A stretch of 64,000 nucleotides of DNA, taken from contig JABIHA010000068.1 of NCBI GenBank assembly GCA_018649885.1, positions 45,369-109,368 on the forward strand, in the 5' to 3' direction. Below the pieces are notes generated by a model. It was not told the DNA's origin, ran no database searches, and saw nothing but the letters and a program-made list of their open reading frames with translations. Positions 35,593 to 44,727 of the stretch are shown piece by piece (the stretch's first letter is position 1; the number at the start of each line of letters is the position of its first letter). Made by a program: the position numbers and the translations under genes. Origin of the DNA: Bacteriovoracaceae bacterium. Its GTDB lineage: Bacteria; Bdellovibrionota; Bacteriovoracia; Bacteriovoracales; Bacteriovoracaceae.

Positions 35593-36306
35593 TCATTTTT
35601 TTTTGGTAACTAGTGTGCCTATTTTTTCGCCTGAAGTGACTTTTAAAATATTTCCATTTGTATTTAAATCAAAAACAATTATATCAATTTCATTATCCAT
35701 ACACAGTGTAACTGCCGTGGAGTCCATTACCTTTATGCCTTTATTTAATACTTCTATATAATTTAGCTCATCAAATTTTATGGCACCACTATTTGTCATG
35801 GGATCTTTATCGTAGATTCCATCTACTTTAGTGGCCTTCAAGATAACGTCAGCATCTATTTCATTTGCCCTGAGAGCTGCTGCAGTATCTGTGGTAAAGT
35901 AAGGATTACCAGTCCCTGCTGCAAAAATGACCACTCTTCCTTTTTCAAGGTGTCTCATGGCCCTTCTTCTAATGTACGGTTCAGCGATTTCAGCCATTTC
36001 GATAGCTGACATAACTCTTGTAAAAACGCCTTTTCTTTCAAGTGCATCTTGCAACGCAAGTGAGTTAATCACTGTGGCCAGCATGCCCATATGATCAGAT
36101 GTTGTCCTATCCATCCCTCTTGTTGCACCTGCAACACCTCTGTGAATGTTGCCGCCACCAATGACGATGCCAACTTCCACACCTTTTTCCTGAATTTCTT
36201 GAACTTGAGCTGCTAGACTTTCAAGGATGGTTCCGCATACTCCACCACCTAAATCACCTGCCAAGGCTTCGCCTGACAGCTTTAATAGTATTCTCTTATA
36301 TTTCAT
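35593..36306 (-). CDS. pyrH: UMP kinase
   Basis: 237 residues. The amino-acid kinase fold is clear: [14 protein letters not shown] at the start, [33 protein letters not shown] near residue 125 and [16 protein letters not shown] near residue 157. It phosphorylates UMP to UDP and is regulated by GTP and UTP in related bacteria. It lies just past the tsf terminator and heads the downstream operon, probably by read-through or an own promoter. Confidence 0.97.
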   Translation of the reverse strand: MKYKRILLKLSGEALAGDLGGGVCGTILESLAAQVQEIQEKGVEVGIVIGGGNIHRGVAGATRGMDRTTSDHMGMLATVINSLALQDALERKGVFTRVMSAIEMAEIAEPYIRRRAMRHLEKGRVVIFAAGTGNPYFTTDTAAALRANEIDADVILKATKVDGIYDKDPMTNSGAIKFDELNYIEVLNKGIKVMDSTAVTLCMDNEIDIIVFDLNTNGNILKVTSGEKIGTLVTKKK

Positions 36307-36321
36307 TCACCAGCCTTGTTC

Positions 36322-36347
36322 AAAAAAAAGGGGACCTTCTGGTCCCC
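36322..36347 (-). terminator. Terminator after tsf
   Basis: On the minus strand GGGGACC-AGAA-GGTCCCC forms a 7-bp perfect stem followed by eight T (plus-strand A8 at 36322-36329). It separates rpsB-tsf from pyrH and the rest of the operon. Confidence 0.92.
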
Positions 36348-36360
36348 TATTGGTCATAAT

Positions 36361-37008
36361 TTAAGATTTTGTCATCTTGGCAACTTCTGTTGCTAGATCA
36401 TCTTCCCGTTTCTCAATACCCTCACCGAGGTTGTATTTAACAAAACGTCTGATGCTAATTTTTTCACCAATTTTTAAAGTTAGCTCATTTAAAAGCTGCT
36501 CGATAGTCTGGTCAGGATCTTTAACAAATGGCTGCTCTAAAAGACAAACTTCTCTAGAAAGTTTTGCTAATTTTCCTTGTACGATTTTTGGAATCATTTT
36601 TTCAGGCTTACCTTGTTCAATTAACTGAGCAGTATAAATTTCAGCTTCTCTATTTTTAAAGCCTTCATCCATATCATCAGATCTAATGAATTTTGGGTCT
36701 GAAGCAGCAATGTGCATACAAATATCTTTTACAAATTGCTTAAAATCTTCGTTTTTAGCAACGAAGTCTGTTTCGCAATTAATTTCACACATAACGCCAA
36801 TTCTACCACTATGAACATAGGTCCCAACGATTCCTTCAGCAGCAACACGACTTTGTTTTTTAGCAACAGCTGCTAGACCTTTTTTTCTTAAAAAATCTAC
36901 CGCTTTTTCAAAGTCACCACTAGTTTCGCCAAGTGCTTTCTTGCAATCCATCATTCCAGCACCAGTTTGCTCTCTCAATTTTTTAACATCAGCTGCAGTA
37001 ATACTCAT
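36361..37008 (-). CDS. tsf: Elongation factor Ts, short form
   Basis: 215 residues; the E. coli protein has 283. The N-terminal UBA-like domain and [12 protein letters not shown], plus [12 protein letters not shown] in the core that contacts EF-Tu, are present. The length fits the shorter EF-Ts type seen in several phyla, with one of the two core subdomains reduced. It exchanges GDP on EF-Tu and follows rpsB as usual. Confidence 0.95.
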   Translation of the reverse strand: MSITAADVKKLREQTGAGMMDCKKALGETSGDFEKAVDFLRKKGLAAVAKKQSRVAAEGIVGTYVHSGRIGVMCEINCETDFVAKNEDFKQFVKDICMHIAASDPKFIRSDDMDEGFKNREAEIYTAQLIEQGKPEKMIPKIVQGKLAKLSREVCLLEQPFVKDPDQTIEQLLNELTLKIGEKISIRRFVKYNLGEGIEKREDDLATEVAKMTKS

Positions 37009-37052
37009 ATCTATTTCCTCATATCAGTCGTTCGTAAGTTAAATATCAAAAA

Positions 37053-37838
37053 CTACTCTTTATCAGCAGCTTTTAAGTCGATATCTTTTTCATATTTTTG
37101 GAGGATTTCTGTTTCAAGATTAGAATCTCTTTTTGGAGCATCTTTATCTCCTCTAGTATTTTTAGATCCAGCACTTACAGAGCTCGCAAAATAGTCAGCA
37201 AATAACCCAATAGACTTAATCGCATCATCATTGCCAGGAACAACATAATCAATTCCAGTTGGATCACAATTTGTGTCAGTGATAGCTACAACAGGAATTC
37301 CAAGTTTTTTAGCCTCTAAAATAGCTGTTTTTTCAATGTTAGGATCAACGATAACAACTGCTCCAGGAACTTTTCTCATATCTTTGATTCCGCCAAGATC
37401 TCTCTCAAGCTTAATCACATCTTTATCAATTTTAGATTGCTCTTTTTTGGTCAATAAATTGAAGTCGCCATTTTCTTTCATTTTTTCAACTTTTCTAATT
37501 TTATCAATTGAAAGAGTAATGGTTTTAAAATTTGTTAGCATTCCACCTAGCCATCTGTGAGTTACGTGAAAAGCGCCACAGCTTTCGGCAGCTTTTTTTA
37601 TAATTTCTGATGCTTGCCTCTTAGTGGCTACAAACAAAATGGGTTTTCCTTGTGAAGCCGTTCTTTTAAGAAAGTCATGTGCTTTTCTTGCAAGTGGAAG
37701 TGTCTGGCCTAAATCCAATACGTAAATCCCATTTCTCTCGCCAAATATGTACTTTTTCATTTTTGGGTTCCATCTGTGGGTTTGATGTCCAAAGTGAACA
37801 CCTGCTTCAAGCATGTCTTTCATGTTTAAATCACTCAT
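37053..37838 (-). CDS. rpsB: 30S ribosomal protein S2
   Basis: 261 residues. MLEAGVHFGHQTHRWNPKMKKYIFG at the N-terminus, HRWLGGMLTNFKT and the loop PDALVVVDP-like PGAVVIVDPNIEK, with VAITDTNCDPTGIDYVVPGNDDAIKSI, are diagnostic. A Lys/Asp-rich tail extends the end. First gene of the rpsB-tsf operon, with a potential regulatory leader upstream. Confidence 0.97.
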   Translation of the reverse strand: MSDLNMKDMLEAGVHFGHQTHRWNPKMKKYIFGERNGIYVLDLGQTLPLARKAHDFLKRTASQGKPILFVATKRQASEIIKKAAESCGAFHVTHRWLGGMLTNFKTITLSIDKIRKVEKMKENGDFNLLTKKEQSKIDKDVIKLERDLGGIKDMRKVPGAVVIVDPNIEKTAILEAKKLGIPVVAITDTNCDPTGIDYVVPGNDDAIKSIGLFADYFASSVSAGSKNTRGDKDAPKRDSNLETEILQKYEKDIDLKAADKE

Positions 37839-37868
37839 TTCTAATACTCCTAGTGATGGTTAGTCGAA

Positions 37869-37913
37869 TCACCCTATCTATAGTTACCTACAGACCACCA
37901 ATTATCAGGGTGA
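37869..37913 (-). promoter_or_regulatory. Possible rpsB leader structure
   Basis: In the 5' region of rpsB (on the minus strand) TCACCCT at 37913-37907 pairs with AGGGTGA at 37875-37869, about 30 bases before the start codon. A second GC-rich inverted repeat, CCCC-GGTGAT-GGGG, lies just upstream at about 37929-37942. Ribosomal protein S2 controls its own mRNA through a leader in other bacteria, so an autoregulatory site is possible. The pairing is short and could be chance. Confidence 0.3.
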
Positions 37914-38062
37914 ATGAACGTTAGTTTCCCCGGTGATGGGGGATATCCAAATAAGTGCTAAGGTGTAGCACACAGGGCAGAATTCATCAAGATTTTAGTC
38001 ATTTCGGTAGTGGTATCACGGCCTGGAATTGGTTATCTGACGCACATCAAATTAAGAACAAT

Positions 38063-40288
38063 TTAGATTGAACCCATAAGTACTTGTCTGGGTTTTGAAC
38101 CTTGCTGTGGCCCAACAACTCCCTTACTTTCCATAAGCTCAATGAGGTTGGCCGCCCGATTATATCCAATTCGAAGTCTTCTTTGAAGCATCGAAGCACT
38201 TGCTGTTCTGTACTCGCACACAATTTTCACAGCATCTTTGTATAGCGGGTCCACGGCGGCACCATCCATATCTCGGTCTATGCCTCCACCGGGTCCGGCT
38301 TCTAGCTCTCCACCATTTTCAATAAATTCCATAGCATCCTGGTAATAATCCTGGGGAAGACTTATAAGCTTGGCCACAAGAGTTTCAATTTCATTTTCAT
38401 CAACATAGGCAGAGTGGACTCTTTTCATCTCAATACCATGCTTATAAAGCATGTCGCCCCTACCTAGCAGCTTTTCTGCTCCCATGGAATTTAAGATAGT
38501 CCTGGAATCAATTGACGCAGTCACCCTAAAACTGACCCTAGTAGGAAAATTGGCCTTAATTAACCCCGTTATGACATCAACAGAAGGTCTTTGAGTGGCA
38601 ATTATTAAATGGATACCACAAGCTCGAGCCTTTGCAGCAAGGCGGCATATATTTGTTTCAATGTCTTTTCCTTTCTTGGTTAGGACTAAATCTGCAAACT
38701 CATCCACAATGATCACAATGAAAGGGAGCTCTAAAGCGTTGCCTCTACCTTCATAAAGGTGCTTCACTTTCGCTATCACTTCTTCGTCGACCTCTTTAAT
38801 TTTTTCATTATAACGTTCGAGGCTTCTCACTCCCAATTCTTTTAAAAGCGTATACCTTCTCTCCATTTCTTCAATGGCCCACAGTAGTGATAAAGAGGCC
38901 ATGGAAGCTTCAGTAATGACTGGCAAAATAAGGTGAGGCAAGTCCGCATAGAGCGCAAGCTCAAGTTGTTTAGGATCAATAAGAATAAGTCTCAATTTAT
39001 CTGGAGAATTTCTAACTAATAAAGAAACTAACAAGGTATTGATAAAGACAGATTTACCAGCGCCAGTGGCACCTGCAACAAGCATGTGTGGCATGGCAGG
39101 GAGATCAATAACAAAGGGATCCCCAAAAGCATCTTTTCCCATGGCAATAGGTAGCTTTAAATCACTACCTGTAAACTCTTCAACATCTAAAACTTCGTCT
39201 AGATAAATTATTTCCCTTGGGCTTCTCGGAATCTCGATCCCAATAGTGTGCTTTCCCTTCATAGGGTAAACCATCCTAATGGGAGTTCCTTTTAAGGCGA
39301 GTGAAAGATCTTCAGTAATCCTTGTAACCTTTGATACTTTTACACCTGCACCCAACTCAAGCTCAAAGGTATCAACAACAGGACCCTTTAAGATATTGAT
39401 GATATTGCCTTCAATTCGAAAATCGGAGAGCTTGTCTTCAATCCTTTCAATAATTTCTTCAAAATATTTATTACTGGGACCAGAACTCTTACTGGTATGA
39501 TCTTTTCTGCCAACACAGGCAATAAGATCACTTGGCTCAAATACTGGCGATGTGTTTTGGCTAGCAGTTTTTTTAGGTTTTAAAACAGTGTTTGTTTTTG
39601 GTTTCTCTTCTGGTTCAATTTTCGTGGTATCGAGATTTAAATTCGTACCAACATCTTTTTTTATTTCTTTTTTATCACGCTTTAATTTATCCCCAACAAT
39701 ATTTTGAAGTTTGGCGAATTTTTCACTTGGCTTTTCAATAGATATTTTCTTGTTAATCCCATTGCCTATATTTTCTCTGTAATGGTTCCAAGTGCCCCGA
39801 ATTTTTTGCAAAGAACCTTGCAGTAGTACCAAAGTATCTTTCAGAGAAGACCTTAAGCCGAGAGCAAAACTAACTAGCGCTGAGATTATTAAAATAAAAA
39901 CCAATCCCAAAGTAGAGACGTGTTTTGATAGGATTAATTGTAATCCCTCGCCTAAAAAGCCAGGAAAGAAAATCATAAATGCTGAAATAAATAATGTGCT
40001 TAAGGAAAAAACTACAAGAAAATCAAACCGAGACTCTTTTCTCGAAAATAAAAATGAATACAAAACTACAAGAGTTGCTAGAAGAGAAACCAACCAAGGT
40101 CCAGTGTATTGGCCAACAATCGCAAGTATAGAGGTCAAGTAGTAAGCAATAAAACCAGGATCAGAGTTTGCTGAATTTATTGTGTACAAATGATCTGGTA
40201 AGTTTTCGCTATAAAAAAAATAAATGAAACTTGTAATCGTGAGAAAGGAAAGGCTTATAAGTTGAAATCTAATGATTTTTAGCTGCAT
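38063..40288 (-). CDS. ftsK: DNA translocase FtsK/SpoIIIE family
   Basis: 741 residues. About four membrane helices (residues 5-150), a basic linker (about 190-250), then the RecA-like motor with Walker A GATGAGKS (about residues 406-413) and Walker B FIVIIVDEFADL, and a C-terminal winged-helix gamma domain (ASMLQRRLRIGYNRAANLIELME) that reads KOPS-like polar sequences. It pumps the chromosome terminus through the septum. It is divergent to none; it sits alone between rpsB and a kinase gene on the same strand. Confidence 0.95.
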   Translation of the reverse strand: MQLKIIRFQLISLSFLTITSFIYFFYSENLPDHLYTINSANSDPGFIAYYLTSILAIVGQYTGPWLVSLLATLVVLYSFLFSRKESRFDFLVVFSLSTLFISAFMIFFPGFLGEGLQLILSKHVSTLGLVFILIISALVSFALGLRSSLKDTLVLLQGSLQKIRGTWNHYRENIGNGINKKISIEKPSEKFAKLQNIVGDKLKRDKKEIKKDVGTNLNLDTTKIEPEEKPKTNTVLKPKKTASQNTSPVFEPSDLIACVGRKDHTSKSSGPSNKYFEEIIERIEDKLSDFRIEGNIINILKGPVVDTFELELGAGVKVSKVTRITEDLSLALKGTPIRMVYPMKGKHTIGIEIPRSPREIIYLDEVLDVEEFTGSDLKLPIAMGKDAFGDPFVIDLPAMPHMLVAGATGAGKSVFINTLLVSLLVRNSPDKLRLILIDPKQLELALYADLPHLILPVITEASMASLSLLWAIEEMERRYTLLKELGVRSLERYNEKIKEVDEEVIAKVKHLYEGRGNALELPFIVIIVDEFADLVLTKKGKDIETNICRLAAKARACGIHLIIATQRPSVDVITGLIKANFPTRVSFRVTASIDSRTILNSMGAEKLLGRGDMLYKHGIEMKRVHSAYVDENEIETLVAKLISLPQDYYQDAMEFIENGGELEAGPGGGIDRDMDGAAVDPLYKDAVKIVCEYRTASASMLQRRLRIGYNRAANLIELMESKGVVGPQQGSKPRQVLMGSI

Positions 40289-40341
40289 ACCTATATTCTA
40301 ATCTTTTAGATTTCCAGAGGCAACCAGTATAAATTAAAAAA

Positions 40342-41340
40342 TCAAGCTACTTTTTGAGTGGTATTTTGAAATTTTGGTAAAATAATAACAAATTTGGTAT
40401 TAGGGCTGTCACAATCAATGAAAAACTCTCCCCCATGATGATCAATTATAGTTTTTGAAATACTCATTCCAAGCCCAGTTCCTTCTCCAACACTTTTAGT
40501 TGTAAAGAATGGCTCAAATATTTTCGCACTGACATCTTCGGTTATTCCGCTGCCACTGTCTGTTACGGAAATATGAATGAACCCAGATTTATCGATAATC
40601 TCCAGCTTAACCCACTTATTATCTATTTCCTCAAGTGCATCAATTGAGTTAGTAATTAAATTTGTTAAAACTTGCCCCAAAAGTACTTGTTTGCATTCAA
40701 CAATATGCTCTTCTTCCAAACCAATAATTTGGAAACTAATCGTTTTCAAGTGAAGGCGACTCATTACCAGACTGTGAACATCAGAAATAATTGTCTCCAG
40801 CTGAACTTTTTCAAATGGATCCATAGAGCCATCACGAGAAAGTGATTTTAACCCCCTAACGATTCTTGATATTCTATGAACAGACCCAATGCACTTATCG
40901 ATTCTCTCTAGCGCCTTATCCTTTGAGAAGTCTCCATTCACTATTGCCTTTCTAATTTGCATTAGAAATCCCTTAATGATGGCCAAGGGATTATTAATTT
41001 CATGCCCCACTCCAGCGGCTAGCTCACCAACGCTTGCAAGCCTTGCAGAGTTCTCGCTCCTTTGCTTTTGCAAAATAATTTCTTGATTGGCCTTTTCAAT
41101 ATTCCTTTTTTGATGCCTAAGCCTTACGAATAAAAACCCAATACAAGCAAATATAGAAGGAAGACCAAAAGCTGCAAATATAAGAACTCTCTGACTCTTT
41201 ACCACCCATAATATACTTTCTGAATTAAAGGGAAGTTCAAGCTCATTTATATCAAGTGCAACAAAAATAAAGGGAATGAACACCCCAATAAGAGTCCAAA
41301 TAAATACAGGAAACAGAAGTTCGTTTGCTATCTTCTTCAA
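40342..41340 (-). CDS. Membrane sensor histidine kinase
   Basis: 332 residues. Two membrane helices (about 10-30 and 50-72) enclose only about 20 periplasmic residues, so sensing may be in the membrane or cytoplasm. A short linker leads to the phospho-acceptor box GVGHEINNPLAII (about residue 112) and an HATPase_c domain with N box NLITNSIDAL, G1 VTDSGSGI, F FEPFFTTK and G2 GTGLGMSISKTI. The HEINNPLA form is typical of NtrB-like/orphan kinases. No response regulator is adjacent. Confidence 0.9.
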   Translation of the reverse strand: MKKIANELLFPVFIWTLIGVFIPFIFVALDINELELPFNSESILWVVKSQRVLIFAAFGLPSIFACIGFLFVRLRHQKRNIEKANQEIILQKQRSENSARLASVGELAAGVGHEINNPLAIIKGFLMQIRKAIVNGDFSKDKALERIDKCIGSVHRISRIVRGLKSLSRDGSMDPFEKVQLETIISDVHSLVMSRLHLKTISFQIIGLEEEHIVECKQVLLGQVLTNLITNSIDALEEIDNKWVKLEIIDKSGFIHISVTDSGSGITEDVSAKIFEPFFTTKSVGEGTGLGMSISKTIIDHHGGEFFIDCDSPNTKFVIILPKFQNTTQKVA

Positions 41341-41413
41341 AATACCTCTCGGCCACTAAATTTCAGTAGAATTATCGGATAAGTTTCGACCAATATTTAA
41401 AGGAGATTTTAGA

Positions 41414-41453
41414 GAATTTAAGAATTTAAGAATTTAAGAATTTAAGGATTTAA
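41414..41453. repeat. 8-bp microsatellite, five copies
   Basis: GAATTTAA is repeated four times exactly and a fifth time as GGATTTAA, then breaks down into GGATTAA. It lies directly downstream of the barrel protein gene, whose stop codon is at 41457-41459, and could vary in copy number. Confidence 0.85.
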
Positions 41454-41456
41454 GGA

Positions 41457-42875
41457 TTAAAACCTGAGTACAAGCTGCGAGTATATAATATCTTTATTTT
41501 GCTCATTGGAAACATACGAAAAGCTTGAAAAAGTACTCTCTTCATAGGTTTTAAAGTACCCTAGCCGGATTTTTGCTAAGTATTTGTGAATATTGTAATT
41601 TAGATAAGCGTGATAGCCCTTACCTAAAGTTGTGTAAAATGATGTGGGATTAGGGGCCCTTAGTGCAGTAGGCATTAAACCGTGATTTTGCTTTAAATAT
41701 TCAAGACCTAGGTTTATTTTTTCTAAAAATGTATAGCGACCACCTATCAGTACCCCAGTAGCTTCCTCATCATTAGAATAAATAAAGCCACCTAAATCAA
41801 CCTCGGTTCCAACTCCAAACCCAGGAACACTGGAGTGGTCTTCAACCACAACAGCAGTTAAGCTGCCTCTTTTATCAAACCAGGATTTTTTGAATGTTGA
41901 ATAAAAATCAAAGTTTGACCCAAAAGGTCTATTAAGTTCCATGTGGGCCACAAAAACATTTACTTGCGCTAAATCTCGCGAAGTTGAACCAATTTCATAC
42001 ACATTTCTATCCATAAAATAAGGACTACTTAAAGCCCCTCTAAAAGTGTCTGTTAATAAACCCCTCGCCTCTACAGACTTCATTCTAGAAAATTTCGCAT
42101 GAAAACCTTGGAGAAAAAATTTGAAATCCTCAATAAAAGGAATTTTATGGGTCCCATACTCTAGAGTTAGAAAATAACCCCCACCCATTTCGGTAGCGTT
42201 ATTTCGAAAAATTCTCTCGTTACCAGAAGAGGTTGGCGTGTAAAAATATTTAGTATCTTCATTTCCAAAAGGGCTAAAGATACCTCTTAAAACGAGCCTA
42301 TCACTAAAATTAAATGTCTTATTAATCTTCCAAGTGATTGCAGCACCATCTAGAGGAACACTGTAGCTTAAAAGAGGGTAAGTACCCAATCTTTCATCAC
42401 CAGACTGATATTCAGCGGGAGGTCCAAGCTGAGTTGGAAGCCTGCCCACAGAGATTTTCAACATATTCTTGAAGACAGAGTAGTCAAAATAAGCTTTTTC
42501 GACCCAAAGGTACGACCCTTTTAAGGAAGCCTGACCATCTTCCGTAACAACGCTTGGAATAACAAAGTTGTTATTCCAATTATAACCAGCACCAATAGTT
42601 GTATAAATTTGCCATCTTGGAAGAGGGCTTGCAAAAGATTTAAGTCTAAACTCTGTGATATAGCTTTGTTCAACATTTCGGTAAGGAGCTTGATTTGATC
42701 TATCAACTCTCTCCCACTGAACGACATTATCTAACTGACCACTTAAGTGAATTTTATCTCTTTGAGTATGTATTTCAACATCAAGCAATCGGCTCTCAAT
42801 GTCGTCTAAGCGCTGACTCTCAGAGGCATGGCTGACTGAAAAAATAAGTAAAATTTTCGCAATGGCTGGTAACAT
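41457..42875 (-). CDS. Outer-membrane porin-like beta-barrel protein
   Basis: About 472 residues. A short signal peptide (MLPAIAKILLIFSVSHA) is followed by a coiled N-terminal stretch (QRLDDIESRLLDVEIHTQRD) as in porins that bind peptidoglycan, then many amphipathic strands and a C-terminal Phe (QLVLRF). YFDYSVFKNMLKISVGRLPTQLGPP resembles the DUF3373/epsilonproteobacterial porin type. Start 42875 is set by GGGGA. It begins directly after the stop of the small secreted protein gene, so both are in one operon. Confidence 0.75.
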   Translation of the reverse strand: MLPAIAKILLIFSVSHASESQRLDDIESRLLDVEIHTQRDKIHLSGQLDNVVQWERVDRSNQAPYRNVEQSYITEFRLKSFASPLPRWQIYTTIGAGYNWNNNFVIPSVVTEDGQASLKGSYLWVEKAYFDYSVFKNMLKISVGRLPTQLGPPAEYQSGDERLGTYPLLSYSVPLDGAAITWKINKTFNFSDRLVLRGIFSPFGNEDTKYFYTPTSSGNERIFRNNATEMGGGYFLTLEYGTHKIPFIEDFKFFLQGFHAKFSRMKSVEARGLLTDTFRGALSSPYFMDRNVYEIGSTSRDLAQVNVFVAHMELNRPFGSNFDFYSTFKKSWFDKRGSLTAVVVEDHSSVPGFGVGTEVDLGGFIYSNDEEATGVLIGGRYTFLEKINLGLEYLKQNHGLMPTALRAPNPTSFYTTLGKGYHAYLNYNIHKYLAKIRLGYFKTYEESTFSSFSYVSNEQNKDIIYSQLVLRF

Positions 42876-42878
42876 CAC

Positions 42879-43187
42879 TTATTCCCCAACAACCGTTCCA
42901 CGGTTTTCACTCTCTAAATTAGTAAATAGCCCTACAATTTTTGAACAAGAGCTTTCCTTTTCTTTACACTGCGCCGTTAAGGCTTTTAAAAATTTATCTT
43001 CACATGGGTTAGAACCACTGTGCTTAGACTTAATTAGTAGTAAAAGAATTTTTTTTGATTTCATTGGTGAAAACTCACCACAGATATCTGTCATTCCCAG
43101 CACAAATTGTTGCGGAAACCCTGCGATTGAATCAACTGACAGTGTAGAAACCACTATGAATAATAGTAATAACTTTTTTATGTTCAT
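42879..43187 (-). CDS. Small secreted protein, six cysteines
   Basis: 102 residues: signal peptide (MNIKKLLLLFIVVSTLSVDSIA), a charged 80-residue mature part with cysteines in DICGEF, NPCEDK, AQCKE and SSCSK that could pair. It directly precedes the barrel protein gene with no gap, so it may assist that protein. No family recognised. Confidence 0.6.
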   Translation of the reverse strand: MNIKKLLLLFIVVSTLSVDSIAGFPQQFVLGMTDICGEFSPMKSKKILLLLIKSKHSGSNPCEDKFLKALTAQCKEKESSCSKIVGLFTNLESENRGTVVGE

Positions 43188-43377
43188 TTATAATTTCCGT
43201 GTATTTAAGACATCATATAACTTTTATTTAGATTTACCATCTAAAAATTAACCGATAAAATAAATCAAGTTTAAATTAGCAATGAATAAGCTCTAAAATA
43301 TATAACTTAAATTAAGTAAGTTTTTCTTAATAAGTTCCGAATTGAGAATACAGATAATTGATTTAAGAGGGTCATTA

Positions 43378-44727
43378 GTGTTGGAAATGAAAAAACCATC
43401 AGTATTAATAGTTGAAGATGAAGAGGATATAAGAGAGCTGATTATCATCATACTTGAGAGCTACTTTGACCTCGACTTTATTGAAGCTTCAAATTCCCAG
43501 GAGGGTATCTCTAGGCTTGAAGGCGGAGTTGAACCAACTATAATTTTTTGTGATTACAATATGCCTGGAGGTAATGGCGACCAGGTTTTCAAATTCAATA
43601 AAGATCATGCCAATGTTCCCTTCATTTTAATTTCAACTGACTCTCCAAGTGATCACCATGAACTCGCTGGCTTTTATGAAATAAATAAGGGAAACGAGTA
43701 TATTGAAAAACCATTCGATTCTGAACGTATAGTTCAAAATATAGGCCAATTTTTATCAAATGAGCAAGTCGAGAAAATAGAGTTTCAAAGAATCTCTATT
43801 AACCGTGTTCAAAAATATAATCGCCAAAATGAAGCACTATATTTAAGGCTTAGTGAAAATAAATTTGTAAAGATAATAGATAAAGGTAGCCCTCTGTCAG
43901 ATAGTGAGTTGCAAAAGTATCGTGATAAATCAGTAGAGTTCTTTTTTCTTGAAAAAGAGGCCCACAAAAGAATGTTGCAAGGCTCACTTAAGAAAATGAT
44001 TAAAAAAATTGCTGGTGCCAACAACAAAAATGAATTAATTCAAATACAATTTGAGTCTGTTGTGGAAATTCAAAATGCAGTCAAATCTCTTGGCGTTGAT
44101 GAAGTCTCAATTGAGCTAGCAGATAAAATCACAGAATCAGTGATGAATGAAGTGAGTCAAGTGAGTAAAATTGAAACTCTTGCAAAAGAGTTGAATGCCG
44201 ATATTAACACCTATAAAAGTTCACTTGCTCATATTATCAATTATCTATCAGCAGGCTTTTGTGAACATTATGACTGCCCAAAAGAAGACACTGTTAAGAC
44301 GCTCATCAAGGCATCAATTTTTTGCAATATTTCACTTGATGATGACGGACTTGCTTCATTTTGCCACCTCTCGAAAGATGTTTTAAGTTTACTGGAATTT
44401 GAAGACAGAAAGATAGTCAAAGATCATATCAAAAAATCAGTTAAAATTCTAAATGAGGGAGAAAACCAGATTAAAGACGTTTCAAAAATCATAGAATGTC
44501 ATCATGAGAAACCAGATGGGAGTGGTCATCCCAAGGGCCTAAACTCTAGGTCCTTAACGCCAATCCAATGTGCTTTTATTCTAATACACGATTTTGCAGA
44601 TGTGATAATCAGAGAAAAAAACCCTGATGACATAAGCGCTCTTAAAATCTTTGAAAAGCTAGGAGAAAAATACACTATTAACAACTTTGAACAACCTTAC
44701 CTGGCGTTAAAAAAGGCCCTCGAGTAA
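43378..44727 (+). CDS. Response regulator with degenerate HD-GYP output domain
   Basis: About 449 residues from GTG 43378, which follows AAGAGGG; upstream in-frame starts lack a site. Residues 6-120 are a receiver domain: acidic pair ED-EED near the start, phospho-acceptor Asp in FCDYNMPGG (about residue 57) and the Lys in EKPFD. The C-terminal third has HHEKPDGSGHPKGL, matching the GYP motif of HD-GYP phosphodiesterases (HHExxDGxGYP) with GHP in place of GYP, but the HDIGK-type metal motif is absent (ASIFCNISLDD at its place). It may bind but not hydrolyse c-di-GMP. Confidence 0.8.
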   Translation: MLEMKKPSVLIVEDEEDIRELIIIILESYFDLDFIEASNSQEGISRLEGGVEPTIIFCDYNMPGGNGDQVFKFNKDHANVPFILISTDSPSDHHELAGFYEINKGNEYIEKPFDSERIVQNIGQFLSNEQVEKIEFQRISINRVQKYNRQNEALYLRLSENKFVKIIDKGSPLSDSELQKYRDKSVEFFFLEKEAHKRMLQGSLKKMIKKIAGANNKNELIQIQFESVVEIQNAVKSLGVDEVSIELADKITESVMNEVSQVSKIETLAKELNADINTYKSSLAHIINYLSAGFCEHYDCPKEDTVKTLIKASIFCNISLDDDGLASFCHLSKDVLSLLEFEDRKIVKDHIKKSVKILNEGENQIKDVSKIIECHHEKPDGSGHPKGLNSRSLTPIQCAFILIHDFADVIIREKNPDDISALKIFEKLGEKYTINNFEQPYLALKKALE

